Of a stretch of DNA of 64,000 nt, positions 26,687 through 35,827 are shown piece after piece (position 1 is the first letter of the stretch; each line of letters begins with the position of its first letter). The DNA comes from JACMNW01 sp963708425 (lineage in GTDB: Bacteria > Pseudomonadota > Alphaproteobacteria > Rhodobacterales > Rhodobacteraceae): positions 372,001 to 436,000 of the forward strand of contig OY970206.1 of NCBI GenBank assembly GCA_963708425.1. Reading direction: 5' to 3'. Position numbers and translations under genes: made by a program. The notes under the pieces are model-generated. The model was given only the letters and a program-made list of their open reading frames with translations. It was not told where the DNA came from and did not search any database.

Positions 26687-26720
26687 TTGCCCGCCCCAAG
26701 CATAGCGCCGGGGCGGGCAA
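26687..26720 (+). terminator. Stem-loop between binding protein and permease genes
   Basis: TTGCCCGCCCC (26687-26697) and GGGGCGGGCAA (26710-26720) form a perfect 11-bp stem with a 12-base loop. It starts 10 bases after the binding-protein stop. No U-run follows, so it is more likely an mRNA-stabilising or attenuating hairpin than a full terminator, allowing more binding protein than permease. Confidence 0.75.
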
Positions 26721-26777
26721 CCTTTGCCAACGGGGCCAGCAGAGCCTTGAGCAATTCGCGACGGGGGAAAGACCACG

Positions 26778-27677
26778 ATGCCGCCACCTAGTCCGAGCAC
26801 CGACAGCGGCGCGCCGCCTGCACGGCGCGGGTTCCGATTGCCCCTGCACTGGCTGGGCCTGTTGCCGTTTCTGATCTTCACATTGCTGTTTCTGATCCTG
26901 CCGACGACGAAAATCGTGGTGGGCGCGTTTCAGACGCCAGACGGCGGCTTTACCTTGCAAAACATCGCTGACCTGAACACGCCGTCGATCCTTTCGGCCT
27001 ATTGGATTTCGATCAAGTTGTCGGTGATTTCGGCGGCACTTGGCTGCCTTGTCGGCTTTGGCATGGCGGCGGGGGTGGTGTTGGGTGGTTTGCCGAAATG
27101 GATCCGCAATCCCTTGCTGACATTTTCGGGCGTGGCATCGAATTTTGCGGGCGTGCCGCTGGCGTTTGCGTTTATCGCGACGCTTGGCCCGGCGGGGTTG
27201 ATCACGCTGTACTTGAAAACCGAGTTTGGCATCAATCTGCGCGCCATGGGGTTCAACCTGCTTAGTTTTTGGGGTCTGGTTGTGACCTATCTGTTTTTCC
27301 AGATACCGCTGATGATCCTGATCATCACCCCGGCGCTGGATGGTCTCAAGCGCGAATGGCGCGAGGCGGCGGCGATATTGGGGGCGACCGGCGCGCAGTA
27401 TTGGCGGCTGGTCGCCTTGCCGATTTTGTTCCCCGCCCTTCTGGGCACGTTTGCGTTGCTGTTTGCCAATTCGTTTGGAGCGGTGGCCACGGCCTATGCC
27501 CTGACCGGGCCGCAATTGAACATCGTGCCGATCAAGCTGTTTGCGCAGATCAGGGGGGATGTGCTGGGCAACCCGAACCTTGGCTATGCGCTGGCTTTTG
27601 GCATGATCGTACTGACCGGGATCGCGAATTTGGTGTACATCACGCTGCGGGCACGGTCTGAACGGTGGTTGAAATGA
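26778..27677 (+). CDS. ABC transporter permease (PotB-like)
   Basis: Inner-membrane permease of 299 residues in the BPD_transp_1 family. Six hydrophobic segments are visible, and the EAA loop is LKREWREAAAILGATGAQYWRLVALPIL. GGGGGAAAG precedes the ATG. Its stop overlaps the next permease start (ATGA). It acts with the adjacent binding protein, second permease and ATPase; the cargo is unknown. Confidence 0.88.
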   Translation: MPPPSPSTDSGAPPARRGFRLPLHWLGLLPFLIFTLLFLILPTTKIVVGAFQTPDGGFTLQNIADLNTPSILSAYWISIKLSVISAALGCLVGFGMAAGVVLGGLPKWIRNPLLTFSGVASNFAGVPLAFAFIATLGPAGLITLYLKTEFGINLRAMGFNLLSFWGLVVTYLFFQIPLMILIITPALDGLKREWREAAAILGATGAQYWRLVALPILFPALLGTFALLFANSFGAVATAYALTGPQLNIVPIKLFAQIRGDVLGNPNLGYALAFGMIVLTGIANLVYITLRARSERWLK

Positions 27678-28456
27678 ACCGGCTGTTTTCGTGGGTCGCA
27701 CTGATTTTCGGGCTGATGTATTTCATCCTGCCGTTGGTGGGGATGACCGAGTTTTCGTTGAAGATGCGGCGCGGGGTCTACAGTTTTGATGCCTATGCCA
27801 AGGTATTGAGCGACCCGCAGTTTCAGCAGACCTTCAGCTATTCGGTGCTAATGGCGTTGGCGACTATTGTGTTCGGGGTTTTTCTGGTGGTGCCCACCGC
27901 CTATTGGGTGCGCCTGAAGCTGCCGCGCGCCAGGCCGTATATCGAGTTTATCACCCTGCTGCCGTTGGTCATTCCGGCCATTGTGATCGTGTTCGGCTAT
28001 ATCCGGCTTTACAACACCTCAAGCTGGTTGCCGCTGACCGGATCGGCAACCGGCACCAACATCTTGCTGATGATGGGCTATGCGACGCTGGCCCTGCCCT
28101 ACATGTACCGGTCTGTCGATACCGGGTTGCGGACGATTGATGTCGGCACGCTGACCGAAGCAGCACAATCGCTTGGGGCGGGCTGGATCACTATTCTGGC
28201 GCGGGTTATTTTGCCGAATGTGCTGGTTGCTGTGCTGTCGGGGGCGTTTCTAACCTTTGCCATCGTGATTGGTGAATTTACCATGGCGGCGCTTTTGGAC
28301 CGGCCCGCCTTTGGCCCTTATATGCAAATTCTTGGGGCAAACCGGGCCTATGAACCCCCGGCTTTGGCGGTGATTGCGTTTGCCATTACCTGGGCCTGCA
28401 TGGGCTTGATCCAGCTTGTTACCCGATTTTCCAAACACGAAAGAGCGAAACGCTGA
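27674..28456 (+). CDS. ABC transporter permease (PotC-like)
   Basis: Second BPD_transp_1 permease, 260 residues, with an EAA loop (LTEAAQSLGAGWITILARVILPNV). I chose the ATG at 27674, which overlaps the preceding stop as ATGA; a GTG three codons earlier (27665) is in frame. Its stop overlaps the ATPase start (TGATG). The order SBP-permease-permease-ATPase is the usual one for PotD-class importers. Confidence 0.87.
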   Translation: MNRLFSWVALIFGLMYFILPLVGMTEFSLKMRRGVYSFDAYAKVLSDPQFQQTFSYSVLMALATIVFGVFLVVPTAYWVRLKLPRARPYIEFITLLPLVIPAIVIVFGYIRLYNTSSWLPLTGSATGTNILLMMGYATLALPYMYRSVDTGLRTIDVGTLTEAAQSLGAGWITILARVILPNVLVAVLSGAFLTFAIVIGEFTMAALLDRPAFGPYMQILGANRAYEPPALAVIAFAITWACMGLIQLVTRFSKHERAKR

Positions 28457-29517
28457 TGGCATTCCTTGATATTTCGCATTTGGAGAAATCGTTCGGTGCA
28501 AACCGGGTGGTCAAGGATTTCAGTCTGGCGATTGACCAAGGCGAGTTTGTATCGCTGCTGGGGCCATCGGGATGCGGCAAAACCACGGTGCTGCGCATGG
28601 TGGCGGGGTTTGAGACGCCGTCGATGGGGTCGATCAGCATCGATGGGCAGGATGTGGTCGACCTGCGGCCCAACCAGCGCAACATCGGCATGGTGTTTCA
28701 GGCCTATGCGCTGTTTCCGAACCTGACGGTGGCGCAGAATGTGGGCTTTGGCTTGAAGGTGAAGGGTGTGGCGCGGGCGGAAAGTGATGCCCGCGTTGCC
28801 GAAATGCTGCGGCTGATCGGGCTGTCAGATTTGGGGGCGCGGTTTCCGTTTCAGTTGTCGGGTGGTCAGCAGCAGCGCGTTGCGTTGGCCCGCGCCTTGG
28901 CCGTGCAGCCGCGTGTTCTGCTGCTGGATGAACCGCTGTCGGCGCTGGATGCGAAAATTCGAGTCAGCCTGCGGACTGAGATCCGCGAGATTCAGCGGAC
29001 GCTTGGTATCACCACCATTTTCGTCACGCATGATCAGGAAGAGGCGATGTCGATGTCGGACCGGATTGTGGTGATGAATGGCGGGATCGCCGAACAAGTT
29101 GGTGCGCCGTTTGACATTTACAACCGGCCAAAGACGCGGTTCGTGGCGAATTTCGTCGGCACGTTGAACACGTTCGAGACGCGGGTGGAAAATGCCGAAA
29201 AGGGTGAAGTCAGCCTTGCGGGTGTGCCCATGACGTTGCCAGAGGGCGGGTTGGCCGTGGCTAAAGGGGCGACGCTGGCGATTGCCTTGCGGCCCGAGGC
29301 GCTGCAATTGGGCCGGGCAGAAGGGCGTGAAGTGGTGCTGCCGGCTACAGTGGAAGAGGTGCATTTTCTGGGTTCGGTGATCCGCCTGCGCGCCACTATT
29401 GCGGGCACGCGGGTATCGCTGGATACATTTAACCGGGCGGATACACCGCCACCGGCAATCGGGGCGGTGGTCGAGATCAGCTTGTCAGCGCGCGATGCGA
29501 TTGTGTTGCAGGGGTAA
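28456..29517 (+). CDS. ABC transporter ATP-binding protein (PotA-like)
   Basis: Cytoplasmic ATPase of 353 residues. Walker A is GPSGCGKTTVLR, the signature is FQLSGGQQQRVALARALA, Walker B is VLLLDEPLSALD, and the switch His is in IFVTHDQEEAMSM. The C-terminal TOBE domain (residues ~280-350) is complete. It ends the importer operon; 15 bases later the convergent oxidoreductase gene ends. Confidence 0.92.
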   Translation: MAFLDISHLEKSFGANRVVKDFSLAIDQGEFVSLLGPSGCGKTTVLRMVAGFETPSMGSISIDGQDVVDLRPNQRNIGMVFQAYALFPNLTVAQNVGFGLKVKGVARAESDARVAEMLRLIGLSDLGARFPFQLSGGQQQRVALARALAVQPRVLLLDEPLSALDAKIRVSLRTEIREIQRTLGITTIFVTHDQEEAMSMSDRIVVMNGGIAEQVGAPFDIYNRPKTRFVANFVGTLNTFETRVENAEKGEVSLAGVPMTLPEGGLAVAKGATLAIALRPEALQLGRAEGREVVLPATVEEVHFLGSVIRLRATIAGTRVSLDTFNRADTPPPAIGAVVEISLSARDAIVLQG

Positions 29518-29532
29518 CGTGAGGCGCTGGGA

Positions 29533-31983
29533 TCAGGCCTTTATCCGGGCATTGGTCGGATCGCAAAGCGGGGCCAGATGCAGCTTGGCAGGCACGCGAG
29601 TTGACGCCACTTCCAGTTCGTAAGTACCTGATGTCATGAAATCTTCGGTCACACCGCCCTTGTGGCGGATATAACCGTAACCGATCGGCAGACCGACGGA
29701 ATGGCCGTAACCACCTGACGACAGCCAGCCCACACGTTCGCCGTTCCGGTAGATCGTCTCGCGGCCTAGCAGGATCACCGACGGGTCGGCCACGCTGAAA
29801 CCGGCCATGCGTTTTTTGACGCCGTTGGCCAGTTGGGCAGCCACTGCGTCGCGCCCTTGAAACGGCAACCCGGATTTGATCTTGCAGGCCCATGCCAGCC
29901 CTGCCTCGACTGGCGTATGGTCGGGGCCGATATCGGCGCCCCATGCGCGGTAGCCTTTTTCCAGCCGCAGGGTTTCGATTGCGCGGTAACCTGCATTGAC
30001 AAGGCCAAGGTCGGCCCCGGCCGCCATCAGCGCCTGATAGACCGTGACAGCCACGTCAGTTGGCATGTGCAGCTCCCAGCCAAGCTCGCCCACATAGGTG
30101 ACGCGCAGGGCTAACACCGGGCAGTTTGCCACGGAAATCTGCTGGGCAGTGCCGAAGGGGAAGCCTGCGTTGGTCAGGTCATCCGGGCAGATGCGCGACA
30201 GGATATGCCGTGCTTCGGGGCCCATCAGCGACAGGACCGACGAGCCGGACGTGACATCAGTCAGTTTGCAGCTAGCCCACTTGGGCAGATTGCGTTCGAT
30301 CCAGTTGAAATCATGGGTGGCAAAGCCAGTGCCAGTGACGATGTAAAACTCATCTTGGCCGATGCGAGCGACGGTTACATCCGCCTCGATCCCGCCGCGT
30401 GTGTTCAGCATTTGGGTATAGGTTAGCGATCCGACGGCTCGGTCGACATTGCCGGCCGCGATCCAAGTTAGCACCTTTGCCGCATCGGGGCCCTTCAGGG
30501 TGAATTTGGCAAACGATGTCTGGTCGATCAGCACAGCCGCCGCGCGACAGGCCAAATGTTCGCGCCGCACCGCGCCCCACCAGCCGGGGCGTTGATAGGA
30601 ATAGCGATCCTTTGCCACTTCGCCAGCCGCCAGATCGGCGAACCAGTTCGGGCGTTCCCATCCCAACTTTTCACCAAAACAAGCACCTGCCGCCGCCAGA
30701 TGAGCGTACAGTGGCGAGCGGTGGGTGGGGCGTGCCGATTGCATTTCCTCGGAGGGCCAGGCGATGGTGTAGTGCTTGCCATAAGCCTCGAGCGTGCGGG
30801 CGCGGACCCAGTCGGTGGACCGGTGTGCGCGGCCAAAGCGGCGAATGTCGACGGGCCACAGATCATAGGGTGCCTCGCCTTTCACCACCCATTCAGCCAA
30901 GGCCATGCCCGCCCCACCACCCGATGCAATGCCAAAGGCGTTGAACCCAGCCCCGACGAAAATGCCCTGCTGCTCGGGGGCTTCACCCAAGATGAAATTG
31001 CCATCGGGCGTAAAGCTTTCGGGGCCGTTGATCAGTTGTTTGACACCGGCATTTGCCAAGGCTGGCACGCGGGCAATCGCGTTTTCCATGAACTGGCCGT
31101 AGTGATCGTAGTCCGAGGTCAGCAGTTCGAAATGAAAGCCTTCCGGAATGCCATCTTGCGCCCAAGGTTTCGGGTTCGGCTCATAGCCGCCCCAGACCAG
31201 ACCGCCAACCTCTTCCTTCCAATAGGTCAGCCGATCAGGGTCGCGCAGAGTGGGCAAGTTCGAAGTGACACCGGGAATAGCCTCGGTCACCATATACTGA
31301 TGCTCGACAGAGATCAGCGGCACATTGACCCCCACCGTTGCCGCAAGACTGCGGGTCCATTGACCGGCGCAGAGCACGACCTTTTCGCATTCAATGGTGC
31401 CTGATGGGGTTTGCACGCCCCGCACGCGGCCATCCTCGATAATGATCCGCGTCACTGGCGTATCTTCGAAGATTTTCACGCCGGACATGCGCGCACCGCG
31501 GGCAAGGCTTTGAGTGATGTCAGACGGGTTGGCTTGGCCATCCGTCGGCAGATAGGCGGCACCGACCAGATCGTCGATGGTCATCAGCGGCCACAGATCT
31601 TGCGCCTCGCGCGGGGTTAGCAGATGCATTTCCAGTCCGAAGGAATGCGCGGTGGTGGCTTGGCGTTTCACTTCAGTCCAGCGCTCCTGGTTGCAGGCAA
31701 GGCGCAGCCCACCATTCATCTTCCAGCCCGTTTGCAGGCCGGTTTCAGCCTCTAGCCGCTTGTAGAGATCAACCGAATATCCCAGCAATTGCGTTATGTT
31801 GGCGGACGTTCTTAATTGCCCGACCAAACCCGCCGCATGAAACGTGGTGCCAGCGGTCAGCTTCTTACGCTCCAGCAGAACCGTGTCAGTCCAACCAAGT
31901 TTACCCATGTGATAGGCGGTCGAGCAGCCGATGATACCACCGCCAATAATGACGGCGCGGGCGGTGCTGGGCAGATCCGTCAT
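29533..31983 (-). CDS. FAD-dependent oxidoreductase with GcvT domain (dimethylglycine/sarcosine dehydrogenase-like)
   Basis: An 816-residue fusion. The N-terminal DAO-type FAD domain opens with AVIIGGGIIGCSTAYHMGKLGW; a middle FAO_M linker domain follows; the C-terminal half is a GcvT/aminomethyltransferase fold (TQMLNTRGGIEADVTVARIG; ELGWELHMPTD; ETLRLEKGYRAWGADI). Such enzymes oxidise N-methyl groups of glycine derivatives and pass the carbon to tetrahydrofolate. The exact substrate cannot be fixed. It is downstream of a choline-kinase-like gene on the same strand (9 bases apart) and convergent with the ABC importer. Confidence 0.85.
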   Translation of the reverse strand: MTDLPSTARAVIIGGGIIGCSTAYHMGKLGWTDTVLLERKKLTAGTTFHAAGLVGQLRTSANITQLLGYSVDLYKRLEAETGLQTGWKMNGGLRLACNQERWTEVKRQATTAHSFGLEMHLLTPREAQDLWPLMTIDDLVGAAYLPTDGQANPSDITQSLARGARMSGVKIFEDTPVTRIIIEDGRVRGVQTPSGTIECEKVVLCAGQWTRSLAATVGVNVPLISVEHQYMVTEAIPGVTSNLPTLRDPDRLTYWKEEVGGLVWGGYEPNPKPWAQDGIPEGFHFELLTSDYDHYGQFMENAIARVPALANAGVKQLINGPESFTPDGNFILGEAPEQQGIFVGAGFNAFGIASGGGAGMALAEWVVKGEAPYDLWPVDIRRFGRAHRSTDWVRARTLEAYGKHYTIAWPSEEMQSARPTHRSPLYAHLAAAGACFGEKLGWERPNWFADLAAGEVAKDRYSYQRPGWWGAVRREHLACRAAAVLIDQTSFAKFTLKGPDAAKVLTWIAAGNVDRAVGSLTYTQMLNTRGGIEADVTVARIGQDEFYIVTGTGFATHDFNWIERNLPKWASCKLTDVTSGSSVLSLMGPEARHILSRICPDDLTNAGFPFGTAQQISVANCPVLALRVTYVGELGWELHMPTDVAVTVYQALMAAGADLGLVNAGYRAIETLRLEKGYRAWGADIGPDHTPVEAGLAWACKIKSGLPFQGRDAVAAQLANGVKKRMAGFSVADPSVILLGRETIYRNGERVGWLSSGGYGHSVGLPIGYGYIRHKGGVTEDFMTSGTYELEVASTRVPAKLHLAPLCDPTNARIKA

Positions 31984-31992
31984 AGCAATTCC

Positions 31993-32865
31993 TTAGTGCG
32001 TCTCAAACGCTTCGAACGCGGTAGCGTAGGTGGCAAGATTGCCGCGCGTATAGGCGGCATAGTCAAAATCCAAGGTGGAGTGCAGTTCGGAAACCATGCT
32101 CCACAATGCTTCCCGCAGAGCCGAAGCGGCTTTCATGGCGCGGTAGCTATGCCAAAGTGCGGGGGTTATGGGGCGGTCAAAATAACGTTCCAACATGCGG
32201 GTTTCCTGGGCTTGGGCGAGGGCGTTGTTGGCGGCCAAACCACCCAAATCGAACAAGGGCGAGTTGAAACCAGCATAATCCCAGTCGATCAGCCAAAGGC
32301 GGTTGCCATCATGCAGAAAGTTCGCGGGCAGCAGATCGTTATGGCCGAAAACCAGATCGATCGGGCCAACAGCGGCTTCGAGTACTGCGGCTTGATCAAG
32401 TAAGGATGCTAGTTTTGGCAGATGCGGGCTGTCGGCTTCGCGCAACGTTGCGGCATAATCGCGGATCACGTGAAAGACCCAAAACACCAAAGCCGGGCCG
32501 CGCAGATACGTGGGAATATCGCGGTGCGCGCGGGCCAGCAAGGCGATGGCTTGGTCCAGCATTCTGTCGTCGGCGAAATCACTTGCCGATAAGGTTCGCC
32601 CTTCGATGAATTCGATCACCAATAGACCTTGCTCGTGATGGATCACGGCAGGCGATACACCGGCGGCATGGGCCGCTTGAGTTGCGGCAAGTTCGTTAAA
32701 GCGCATGATCTGATGCACCGGAATATCGGTACCGATACGGACCACGGCCTTACGCACGGCATCTTGCACCAGAAAGTTCCGGTTGGTGATGCCGCCGTCC
32801 AATGGGGTTATTTGCGCCGGTCCTTGCCAGATCGGCAGAGCCTTGATCCGATCTGCTGGCGTCAT
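31993..32865 (-). CDS. Choline/ethanolamine kinase-like phosphotransferase
   Basis: A 290-residue protein of the APH/choline kinase fold. Brenner's motif and the metal-binding segment are clear: LVFGHNDLLPANFLHDGN then LWLIDWDYAGFNSPLFDLG. Homologues phosphorylate choline, ethanolamine or antibiotics; the nearby demethylase-like enzyme makes a methylated amine plausible. I chose the ATG at 32865 (MTPADRIKAL); the frame starts at 32901 with an unusual Cys-rich lead. It is followed after 9 bases by the FAD/GcvT gene, so the two are probably co-transcribed. Confidence 0.8.
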   Translation of the reverse strand: MTPADRIKALPIWQGPAQITPLDGGITNRNFLVQDAVRKAVVRIGTDIPVHQIMRFNELAATQAAHAAGVSPAVIHHEQGLLVIEFIEGRTLSASDFADDRMLDQAIALLARAHRDIPTYLRGPALVFWVFHVIRDYAATLREADSPHLPKLASLLDQAAVLEAAVGPIDLVFGHNDLLPANFLHDGNRLWLIDWDYAGFNSPLFDLGGLAANNALAQAQETRMLERYFDRPITPALWHSYRAMKAASALREALWSMVSELHSTLDFDYAAYTRGNLATYATAFEAFETH

Positions 32866-33319
32866 GCTGACGGCTTGTCGGCTGCACACACAACAAAACA
32901 CAGGCGGACCAAATCACTTGGCCCGCCCGCTAGGCAGGCAAACCAACTGTGCTGGTCCAACCCGCCCTTCACTGCGTCATCCAATTTTTTGCGACGCCCC
33001 CAGACCGACGCCAACTATGCCATCCGTGTTTAATTCCGTACCCCCAACCGTTAGAAACAGCCAAAGCCATCACCAAAAAAATCAGCCCGTCTTTGCCTGT
33101 TTTCATTGCCGCCGAGAAACCTAAAATCAGGAACCTTTGCGCTTTGCCAACCTGACCTGATCAACTTCGCGTTGATTAGAGTATGACTCGCAATACCGGG
33201 GTCTGTCAAAATATTTTGTGGCTTTATGTTGATTGCTATTGCTTTATATTTGATTCAGACAATTAATATATCACATTACACAAATTATCCCACAAATCAG
33301 CCAAAAGACTGCCTAAAAA
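32866..33319. promoter_or_regulatory. Intergenic region, 454 bp, with AT-rich segment
   Basis: A divergent spacer between the phosphotransferase gene (minus) and the DeoR-type regulator (plus). The part ~33190-33315 is markedly AT-rich compared with its neighbours and should hold promoters. An imperfect inverted repeat, TGATCAAC (33158-33165) and GTTGATTA (33171-33178), has a 5-base spacer and could be an operator. No coding stretch is convincing. Confidence 0.45.
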
Positions 33320-34075
33320 ATGAGCCAACGCGCCCGCGAAATTCTGGATATTCTGAACGAAACAGGCCACGCCCGCATCCAGGAGATCGCGTCGCGGCTG
33401 AGTGTTACCCAAGAGACGATTCGCCGCACTGCTGCCACGCTGGAACATCAGGGGTTAGTGACGAAAGTTCACGGTGGGGTCTCGCTGAAGAACTGGGGGC
33501 TGGAACCATCTTTTGCCCAGCGGTTCGTGCAAAACCAAACCATCAAGCGCCGGATTGGCGAAGCGGTTGCCGGGTTGATCGGCGATGGGGCGTCGCTTTT
33601 CCTGGATGTCGGATCGACCACGGCCTATGTGGCGCAAGCGCTGCGGCAAAAGCATGATCTGCTGGTGGTGACCAATTCGCTGCCAGTGGCGCAGGCGCTT
33701 GCCGGGCAAAATGGCAACCGGGTGTTCATGGCAGGGGGCGAGTTGCGCCCACATGATGGCGGGGCCTTCGGGGCCGAGGCGCGGGCGTTTGTGCGCCAGT
33801 TTCGGGTGCGGCATGCCATTCTGTCAGTTGCGGCGGTAGATGCGAAGGCGGGATTTTTGTTGCAAGATCTGCCGGAAGCCGAGTTTTCGCGCACCATTAT
33901 TGCTTGCGCGGATGAGGCAATTATTGCCGCAGATGCCAGCAAATTTGGCCGTGCAGCCCCCATTCGGATTGCTGATCCGCAGGCGTTTCACCGGCTTGTA
34001 ACCGATGCCCCGCCCCCAACAGACATCGAAGATATGCTGGCGGAGGCAGGGATAGCCGTGACACTGGCGGATTAG
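33320..34075 (+). CDS. DeoR/GlpR-family transcriptional regulator
   Basis: A 251-residue repressor type. The N-terminal DeoR helix-turn-helix is clear (ILDILNETGHARIQEIASRL then SVTQETIRRTAATLEHQGLV). The C-terminal sugar-phosphate-sensing domain has LFLDVGSTTAYVAQAL and VTNSLPVAQALAG. Members are usually released by a phosphorylated intermediate of the pathway they control. It is divergent from the phosphotransferase/demethylase pair and upstream of the SDR gene, so either could be its target. Confidence 0.9.
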   Translation: MSQRAREILDILNETGHARIQEIASRLSVTQETIRRTAATLEHQGLVTKVHGGVSLKNWGLEPSFAQRFVQNQTIKRRIGEAVAGLIGDGASLFLDVGSTTAYVAQALRQKHDLLVVTNSLPVAQALAGQNGNRVFMAGGELRPHDGGAFGAEARAFVRQFRVRHAILSVAAVDAKAGFLLQDLPEAEFSRTIIACADEAIIAADASKFGRAAPIRIADPQAFHRLVTDAPPPTDIEDMLAEAGIAVTLAD

Positions 34076-34156
34076 AGTCTGGCCCGATGCTTGAACGGCG
34101 GTGACAAGGCCGGACGAAAAGCTGCTGATTTCTGGTATTTCCGATGTCTGACAGCA

Positions 34157-34178
34157 GTACACCCCCTGTACACCCCCT
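34157..34178 (+). repeat. Tandem 11-bp repeat
   Basis: Two perfect head-to-tail copies of GTACACCCCCT (34157-34167 and 34168-34178), in the 228-bp gap before the SDR gene. Possible operator or slippage product; no known site matches. Confidence 0.7.
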
Positions 34179-34303
34179 GTGCATATGATTTGCGCAGCAA
34201 GACTGTAACGCCTGCGGATTGAGGCACTTAAATCAGCCACAGGAATGGCTTGATATCCGGGTTTTGAATGCCATGGTGAGGGGGGGAAGCGGGGGGGGTG
34301 TTC

Positions 34304-35023
34304 ATGAGAATTGCAGTTGTGACGGGTGCTGCTGGTGGGCTTGGGCGCGCGATATCGGCCAAGTTGATGGCGGATGGGCTGCATGTGGTGGGGGTTGATA
34401 TTGATGCGGGCGCGTTGGAGGAAATGGCCGCGGATGGCTTTACCGCGCTGCCGGTTGATCTGACGAAACCCGCGGCGATTGCGGCGGCGTTTGCCCGCGT
34501 CGGGCAACAGTTTGGCGGCATAGATGCCTTGGTGAACAATGCTGGCACCTGCTTCATGTCGGATTTCCCAAACATCCCGGCAGACGAGCTGGATCTGCAA
34601 ATGGCGGTAAATTTTTCGTCGGGGTTTCATTGTTGTCAGGCGGCAATTCCACTGATGATGGGGCGCGACGGCGTACGCAAGATCGTCAACATATCGTCGA
34701 ATGGCGCGTATAACTTTGATGTGTTTGATCCGCCGCATTACCGGGCCAGCAAGGCCGCGTTGGATACGTTGACGAAAGACCTTGCGCGCCGCTACGCCAC
34801 CCAAAAGATTGCGGTAAATTCGCTGGCCCCGGCGATGACGGAAACGCCGCTGTTCAAGGTGCTGACAGCGGATGTGCTGGCCCGTGCGATTGCGCAAATG
34901 CCGCATGGCCGGGCGATGCAGCCTGCGGAAATTGCGGCTTGGGTCAGCTTTTTGATATCAACTGCGGGGGATGTCAGTTCAGGCAATGTCATCATCCTCA
35001 ATCAAGGGCGTGACGTGCGCTAA
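34304..35023 (+). CDS. Short-chain dehydrogenase/reductase
   Basis: An NAD(P)-dependent SDR of 239 residues. The cofactor motif is TGAAGGLG (near 7-14), followed by NNAG and the active-site YRASK. The substrate is unknown. I chose the ATG at 34304 with a strong G-rich leader; a GTG two codons earlier is possible. Its end overlaps the convergent MBL gene by 4 bases. Downstream of the DeoR regulator on the same strand, it may belong to that unit. Confidence 0.88.
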   Translation: MRIAVVTGAAGGLGRAISAKLMADGLHVVGVDIDAGALEEMAADGFTALPVDLTKPAAIAAAFARVGQQFGGIDALVNNAGTCFMSDFPNIPADELDLQMAVNFSSGFHCCQAAIPLMMGRDGVRKIVNISSNGAYNFDVFDPPHYRASKAALDTLTKDLARRYATQKIAVNSLAPAMTETPLFKVLTADVLARAIAQMPHGRAMQPAEIAAWVSFLISTAGDVSSGNVIILNQGRDVR

Positions 35024-35790
35024 GTGTATGCGTCTGGAGCTTTTTTCAGCAGAGGCCATTGATCTGGCGAATGGCCGTAAATGATGAAAGCATCGCGTTC
35101 GGCGGCCAAAGCCAGCAGCCTGGCGGCGCTGGCGCAGGCAGTCGCGGGGTCAGGTGCGGTATCAAACTGCTCGTCCACTTCGGCGGGGCGGGAAATGGCG
35201 TCTGACGTCAGCAAGACGGGGCCGGTTTGCGGCAGATCGACCATGAACGCCAGTTGGCCGGGGGCGTGACCGGGGGCAAGGATGGCTTGAAAGCCGGGGC
35301 CAATTTCGCAATCGCCGTCGATGGTCAGATAGGTTCTATCGGGCCAAGTCATCGGTTGGCGTTTGCCGAAATAAAGCGGTCGGTCCAAGGCGCGTTCCGC
35401 CTTGGCCAACAGGATCGGCACACCCGGAAAGTCTGCAATGCCGCCAACATGGTCAATGTGGCTGTGGGTGAGGATCAGCAGATCGACATCGGTTAAGGCC
35501 AACCCTGCAAGCGCCAGTTGGGCGGCGGGCAGGTTGGTGTGGGTCAGTTCCAAGACCTCGCCGAATGACCCCAAGCCATCTTGGCCCGAGGCGGCTTGCG
35601 GATCATCGGCGTAGTGTTTTGGAAAACCAGTGTCGATCAGCACAGTTTCATCGTGATCGGTGCGGATCAGAAAGCCGCAAATACCGATGATGCGGCCATT
35701 GGCATGGACTTTGAACAAGCCGTAATCCAGAACCATCAGGCTGACGGGTTTGCCCTTCAGGTAGTTACCCGATTGCCCACCAGTTTGCAT
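35020..35790 (-). CDS. MBL-fold hydrolase, N-acyl-homoserine-lactonase-like
   Basis: A metallo-beta-lactamase fold protein of 256 residues with LTHSHIDHVGG and further ligands in APGHAPGQLAF and LLTSDAI. The N-terminal part (DYGLFKVHANGRIIGICGFLIRT) resembles the AHL lactonase (AttM/AiiA-like) branch, but lactonase activity cannot be read from sequence; other cyclic esters or thioesters are equally possible. AGGGGGG precedes the ATG at 35790. It is divergent from the aminotransferase gene, 37 bases away. Confidence 0.8.
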   Translation of the reverse strand: MQTGGQSGNYLKGKPVSLMVLDYGLFKVHANGRIIGICGFLIRTDHDETVLIDTGFPKHYADDPQAASGQDGLGSFGEVLELTHTNLPAAQLALAGLALTDVDLLILTHSHIDHVGGIADFPGVPILLAKAERALDRPLYFGKRQPMTWPDRTYLTIDGDCEIGPGFQAILAPGHAPGQLAFMVDLPQTGPVLLTSDAISRPAEVDEQFDTAPDPATACASAARLLALAAERDAFIIYGHSPDQWPLLKKAPDAYT

Positions 35791-35827
35791 TACCACCCCC
35801 CTGCCACCCAAAACAGGCGTAGCTTAG

